From the NCBI RefSeq assembly GCF_000227135.1, contig NC_018255.1, positions 1,093,804-1,157,803 on the forward strand: a stretch of DNA of 64,000 nt, written 5' to 3'. Below, piece by piece: positions 59,899 through 64,000 of this stretch. The position numbers and the translations under genes are program-made. The stretch's first letter is position 1, and each line of letters starts with the position of its first letter. The notes beneath the pieces are model-generated. The model made no database searches and was not told where the DNA came from. It saw only the letters and a program-made list of their open reading frames with translations. The stretch is from Leishmania donovani. Its lineage: Eukaryota; Euglenozoa; Kinetoplastea; Trypanosomatida; Trypanosomatidae.

Positions 59899-60484
59899 GG
59901 GACGTGGAGTGGCGCGCGCAAGTCAAGAAGACAGGTGAAACAAGAGTCGTCGAGCAAACAAAAATGTGGAGAGAAGAGGAGGGTGCGGTGCAGGAACACC
60001 AGGGGAGAGAACAGAAAGAGCGTGTACTTGGCAGGGCGGAGGAGAGCGGGGGACAAATCCATCGAACATCAACTGAGAAAGGAAGGGGGCTAGTTCATGC
60101 GGAGTGGGTTTGCACTCGATAGCGCCACTCCTCGGGCTGCATGCGGCAAGCGTGCGCTTCAAGAAGTTCCCGCAGAGACACACACCACCACGAGACTCAC
60201 GCCAATGACAACCGCGGAGGGCGTCGAAGAAGTGCACCGTGATAAACGAGAATAGCGGGAGTAGTTTCATCAGCGGTTCGCAAAAAACGTGATGAGGCAC
60301 AGTAGTACGCCGCCTCACTGCAAGCACTTCTCCAACGTTTTTATCTTCTCTGTGTGTCCTTTTCCCGTCTTCTCGTGAGGTTGCCTCGCGTTTCGGAGCC
60401 TCCCACAACGTGGGAGGCACTCGTCGGTGCGTTTACTGCGTCGCGTGCAATCTCACCATATTACGCCAGCGCAAAGCGCAGTTT

Positions 60485-61453
60485 CTACCACTTGTACGCC
60501 GCCACCTCGCCACCATCGCCGCTGCAGACTATGTACTCATCGTCAACGCAGACACTTACGTTCATCGCCGACCCAGTGCTGCCTGCGTGCACTGTGCGCG
60601 TAGCCCCTCCCACAACGTCCTTCGCGGAGACGGATACGACATTGCCCTTGCCGTTTGGCATTACTACAGCGTCGGAATGCGGCACCCATGCCCCACGCAA
60701 CAGGGCCTGGCGCTCATTCACGCCCAGCTCTGTCGCACCCAACAGGCGATCCGACGATGACAACGCAAAGGGCTGCGTATCAATTACCTGTACCGTCCCA
60801 CTCATCGAGTACGTTATCACCCGATCTTGCAGAGGGTCTGTTATGATACTGGTGATCCCGGCAGAGCCACAGACAATGCGCTCCATCTCCCTTGACCCCG
60901 CCCGGATGTCGAACCAGTGAAGCGTCCCGCACACGTCTCCGACAAACAGAGAGAAGCCGGTAGTCGCGGCGCTTGTGAGGGGAACGGCGATGTGTGCACC
61001 CACCACGACCTTGTCGCTTCGCTTGTCCGCTGTGACAAGGTAGCCGTCATCGCCGCCAAACACAAACGAGCCGCGTGCCGTCGCCGCCACGCAGTTTACC
61101 ACCGGCCACGCACATCGGCCCTTGACGGCGAACCTAGAGATGGTGCGAAGCCGTGCACCCTTCTCGACATCCCAGACGGTGGCGCACCCGTCCCCTTGAG
61201 CAGCCAGCAGCGCTGTGGCGCCACTCCACGCCACGTCTACTACTGCAGGTCCTCCCGTGTTCATGCAGCAGACGTGCTCTGGCACTGCCCCAGCAAAGCG
61301 CCACAGCAGCACTGCCCCTTCAACGTCGCCGGTGGCGCACACGCGGCCATGCGCGGCGGCACACAAGACGTCCTCGGAGTGGCCGAGCAGATTCCAGTAA
61401 ACAGCCTCCGCCCCGCCTGACGGAGCAGATGACGAAGTCACAGTGAGCGCCAT
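60485..61453 (-). CDS. Divergent WD40 protein resembling U5 snRNP 40K (SNRNP40)
   Basis: 322 residues from the ATG at 61453 (MALTVTSSSAPSG). WD-type blades: LLGHSEDVLCAAAHGRVC then TGDVEGAVLLWRF; ALLAAQGDGCATVWDVEKG; FVFGGDDGYLVTADKRSD; LFVGDVCGTLHWFDIRAGS; VITYSMSGTVQVIDTQPFA; VMPNGKGNVVSVSAKD; VCSGDGGEVAAYKW, consistent with a seven-bladed propeller. The block GTVQVIDTQPFA… then NERQALLRGAWVP aligns with the human U5-40K segment 'TVRVWDVRPFAP… KNLLRCSWSPDG', and the spacing and overall length (about 320-360) agree. Several canonical Trp-Asp pairs are degenerate. If correct, it is a spliceosomal U5 component acting in trans-splicing in the nucleus. Other WD40 families remain possible. Confidence 0.65.
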   Translation of the reverse strand: MALTVTSSSAPSGGAEAVYWNLLGHSEDVLCAAAHGRVCATGDVEGAVLLWRFAGAVPEHVCCMNTGGPAVVDVAWSGATALLAAQGDGCATVWDVEKGARLRTISRFAVKGRCAWPVVNCVAATARGSFVFGGDDGYLVTADKRSDKVVVGAHIAVPLTSAATTGFSLFVGDVCGTLHWFDIRAGSREMERIVCGSAGITSIITDPLQDRVITYSMSGTVQVIDTQPFALSSSDRLLGATELGVNERQALLRGAWVPHSDAVVMPNGKGNVVSVSAKDVVGGATRTVHAGSTGSAMNVSVCVDDEYIVCSGDGGEVAAYKW

Positions 61454-61481
61454 TTGTGAGAAGAGCACGATCGATGGAGAG

Positions 61482-61530
61482 CTTAGAGAAAACAAGAAAG
61501 GCCGAGCGAGAGAGACACAGCGAGAAAACG
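61482..61530 (-). promoter_or_regulatory. Polypyrimidine tract and predicted spliced-leader acceptor for the WD40 gene
   Basis: Minus-strand 61530-61485 reads TCTCTCTCGCTCGGCC, then TTTCTTGTTTTCTCT, then the AG at 61483-61482, leaving a leader of about 28 nt before the ATG at 61453. Confidence 0.55.
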
Positions 61531-63724
61531 GAGAGCAGCAGTACCCAACTCTTCCATTGGCTTCTCTTTTCCTTCGCCGCTCAGTCCTCCCGAGGTAAGT
61601 GAGTCGTGCACCTTCAGCGTCGGGTATGCTGCTAATGAAGTGCACGTGTCTTGTGCGAGCGGCGAGTGAGGTGCCCACAGTGAGGCGCACTCGACGAGGA
61701 TTGCCACGACAGATCGTAAAGAGAAGGGGCGACAAGAGAAAACTGTATGAGAGAATCAGAAGGGAGCAACGGCATCGAAAGACAACGCGCGGGGGGAAAG
61801 GGCGGAAAGGAGGGTAAAGGCAGCACATGGATGTGGCCGCCTTGCTGGTGGAGCACGAAAGCACACTCTCTCCTCCACTCATAGTAAGCTAAAACATTCG
61901 CTATCACCACTGAATGAAAGGGAGCAAGAACACATTCACCGAGCGGCACCGATATCCACATAACTTTGCGCCGGAAAGCGCACAGACACACACACACACA
62001 CAAAAGATGGCGAAGGGAATAGAATCGATACGGCAGCTGAGCTAAAGAACGTTGCTACATGAAGGAAGAAGAGGGGGCTACGAGGGGAAGGATGCGGTGA
62101 GGAGAATAACAGTAGAAACGGTGACATCGATACACCAACGAAAGAAGCACATTGGCAAAAGCGGAACTTCTTTAGGGAGAGCCAAAGCACGACCACGGTA
62201 GACAGAGAAGGCGGTCGAGGAGGAGGTCGAGGGAGGGTGGAGGTAAGTTGATGATGATACGCCTCGTCGTACTGCTGTCGCTTAGCAACACACCTTCTTC
62301 TTTCGAAGACCTGAACTCGAAGTTATTTGTGTCATCTGAGATGGCGCGCACCCAACATTCGAGTCCTTTTCCTCCCTAACCTCAGTCCCTACCCCACCCT
62401 AACTCCCGCCACCAACAGCCTCGCAACTCTACTATACGCTAGGGTACTCACACTACACCGATACAGTCCATAGCACACACTAAGACGTACATGTTGTACC
62501 GCACAGAAGAAACAAGAACAAGAAGCGCCTAGGAATAACTTCGTTCTTATCGTGCTCGTCCAAACGCTCCACCACCTCACCAGCCTGGCCCTCCCTTCTC
62601 TCGCTATTCCCCAGTACTGCGAGCCCGTGCCCTCCACTTCAAAACCGCTAGAAAAGCTCAGAGTGGAGTAAGCAGAGTCTATCCCGGCACGCGGACGCCA
62701 AAGCAGACACTCCCATATAACAAAAGGGAAGGCACGCTGACAAGCAAGCATGCCGCAATCAATGAACCGCTCTTAACAAGGTCAAAATGCAAAGCAAAAC
62801 ACGCTAAGAAACGAAGGCGCGAGACACCCCCCTCCTTCACACAGACGCATACCCATACGCCTACCCGTGTAAGACGCACACATGGCAATAGAGAAGAGAA
62901 AAGCAAAAAGTGTCGGGAAAAGCGGGGTGCAGAAGGGTGAGAGAAATCACGAGAACAGAGAGATAGGAGGAGAACGCCGCACAGACGTGCGGCTGGGGTT
63001 GATGGCGTGGGTGGCGAGGAACGGAGGATGGATACGGGGATGTCGGACGCCCTAGGCGGATCAACGCGATAAGAGAACGACAGAGAATAAAAAGGAAAGA
63101 AAGCGGAGCAGCGAGAAGAGACGATACTCGTATGAAAAACCGCGAAGAGAGCGAACAGAAAGCAACCGCACAGTAGCAGCAGCTGAGGCGCACTGCTTCT
63201 TGCGGCAGCGCGCTCTGCTGTAGAATTTCCGACGTCCTGAAACGGCGGTCGCCACTGGGGGAGGGGGAGGGGGCGTGTACCGCCTGAGGCGATCTTCTTC
63301 ATCCTGTCAGCATCTATTGGAAAAGAGGCACAATTCCAGCACAATAGGCGAGCCCCCGCTACGGAGCAGGTAGCAGAGGGCACGCTCGATTTTCGAAAAG
63401 TCGCAAAGGAGCTCAGGCTGTGCGGCGTCTTAATAGCATCTGCGCTCGAGAGAGACGCGAGCGGCTTCCGCCAAGAACACCAGTGCTTCGCGGCGGCAAA
63501 GACGTGTGACTTGGGGTGGTGCGAGAGAGGCTTGTCTTGCGGGACGCAGTGCCAGACAGCGCCGCCGGTGGGCTGAGCACGCGCATGTCGCTTCGAGGCT
63601 TGCCCGTGCTGCGCCGACTCTGCGGCGTGCGCTTGCGCTGCACAGCCGCCTCGCCCTTCTACGTACTACTAGATGAGTGCATCTGGCTGGCCAAAGCACC
63701 TACGCACCTGTCCGTCTACTCTCG
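61531..63724. other. 2.2-kb gene-free region
   Basis: Between the partial gene at the right edge and the WD40 splice tract, so probably a long 3' UTR plus intercistronic DNA. Sequence is purine-rich on the + strand with short CA runs (61985-62002). Minus-strand open frames (for example 63383-62679) are Ser/Phe/Leu-rich translations of pyrimidine tracts. No gene accepted. Confidence 0.5.
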
Positions 63725-64000
63725 TCACTGCACACACTGCTGCCGCATTCCCTCCACTTCAGTCGTCGAAAGCATGTGCCACTGCATGCAGTAGTCCGTC
63801 GACAGCACAGCATTCACAATGAGCAGGAGAAGTTCGCCGAGCACGCTGGCATCCACGCCCTTCTCGAAAAATGACATACCCGTTGCACTGACGTGCTGCA
63901 CATCTCGCTTCCGCAGTGCTTTGGCGTTGATACTCACGTTGGGCAGATCCACGGTAGTACTCAGTCGGCGCACAATGGCCGAGGAGACAAGAAGACTTTT
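63725..64000 (-). CDS. C-terminal end of an unrecognised protein, cut by the window edge
   Basis: 91 codons are open from the right edge to the TGA at 63725. The peptide has a natural composition and high third-position GC: IVRRLSTTVDLPNVSINAKA, then LRKRDVQHVSATGMSFFEKG, then VDASVLGELLLLIVNAVLS, ending MRQQCVQ. The direction fits the cluster. The Val/Leu periodicity could be the end of a helical or leucine-rich domain, but I cannot assign a family from this fragment. Confidence 0.6.
   Translation of the reverse strand, partial: KSLLVSSAIVRRLSTTVDLPNVSINAKALRKRDVQHVSATGMSFFEKGVDASVLGELLLLIVNAVLSTDYCMQWHMLSTTEVEGMRQQCVQ

Larger units (their letters stand above)
58759..60484. other. 1.7-kb spacer downstream of the WD40 gene
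   Basis: Includes G12-14 runs (58896-58910, 59000-59010), a TG microsatellite and a CAGCAA/CAGTAA hexamer block. Likely the 3' UTR of the WD40 gene and the upstream region of the CCCH gene. No gene recognised. Confidence 0.5.

Noticed and set aside
62375..62400. CCTAAC/CCCTAAC-like units recalling telomeric repeats
   Set aside because: Only isolated units in a pyrimidine-rich stretch. There is no tandem array.
62679..63383. 234-codon minus-strand frame near the right edge
   Set aside because: The translation is dominated by Ser, Phe, Leu and Cys from pyrimidine tracts. It lacks the third-position GC of real genes here.

Overview
The window reads as nuclear DNA of a trypanosomatid, most probably a Leishmania species. 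It is GC-rich. Every convincing gene lies on the minus strand and is intronless. The genes are separated by long pyrimidine/purine-biased and CA/GT-rich spacers. Several starts are preceded, on the coding strand, by a polypyrimidine tract and an AG, as expected of spliced-leader trans-splicing. Two copies of a ~550-bp element resembling the Leishmania SIDER retroposons sit in spacers. This is the interior of one directional gene cluster (polycistronic unit), transcribed from high to low coordinates. I saw no strand switch, tRNA, rRNA or CRISPR array. I recall that cytosolic malate dehydrogenase and NADP-glutamate dehydrogenase share chromosome 28 in L. major, so this is probably the equivalent locus; I have not verified that.

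Layout in transcription order (high to low coordinates): the 3' end of an unrecognised gene (64000-63725); a divergent WD40 protein resembling the U5 snRNP 40K subunit; a two-finger CCCH RNA-binding protein; a repeat element; a PH-like hypothetical; a PHO91-type SPX phosphate transporter; a small beta-rich (OB-fold-like) protein; a 117-residue single-pass membrane protein; NADP-type glutamate dehydrogenase; a 3.6-kb gene-free stretch; COG8; a conserved hypothetical; a 4,227-residue inner-arm dynein heavy chain; a 249-residue hypothetical; cytosolic malate dehydrogenase; the second repeat element; an F-box-like protein; a RING protein with SUMO-interaction-like motifs; a 1,010-residue coiled-coil protein; a divergent HSP70; a 208-residue hypothetical; a beta-lactamase-fold protein that has lost its catalytic motifs; and a coiled-coil gene interrupted by one in-frame TAG.

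The genes do not form a pathway operon. As usual in trypanosomatids, they are cotranscribed neighbours with unrelated jobs: flagellar motility (dynein), Golgi tethering (COG8), phosphate and polyphosphate storage (PHO91), redox and carbon metabolism (MDH, GDH), splicing (WD40) and protein quality control (HSP70, RING). Regulation is expected after transcription, through UTRs. One repeat begins about 360 nt beyond the MDH stop codon, probably in its 3' UTR.

The observations I rate highest are: the two 501-bp repeat cores, identical at 499 positions although about 38 kb apart; the single nonsense codon in an otherwise open 489-codon frame; the beta-lactamase-fold pseudoenzyme; and the RING protein with tandem SIM-like motifs.
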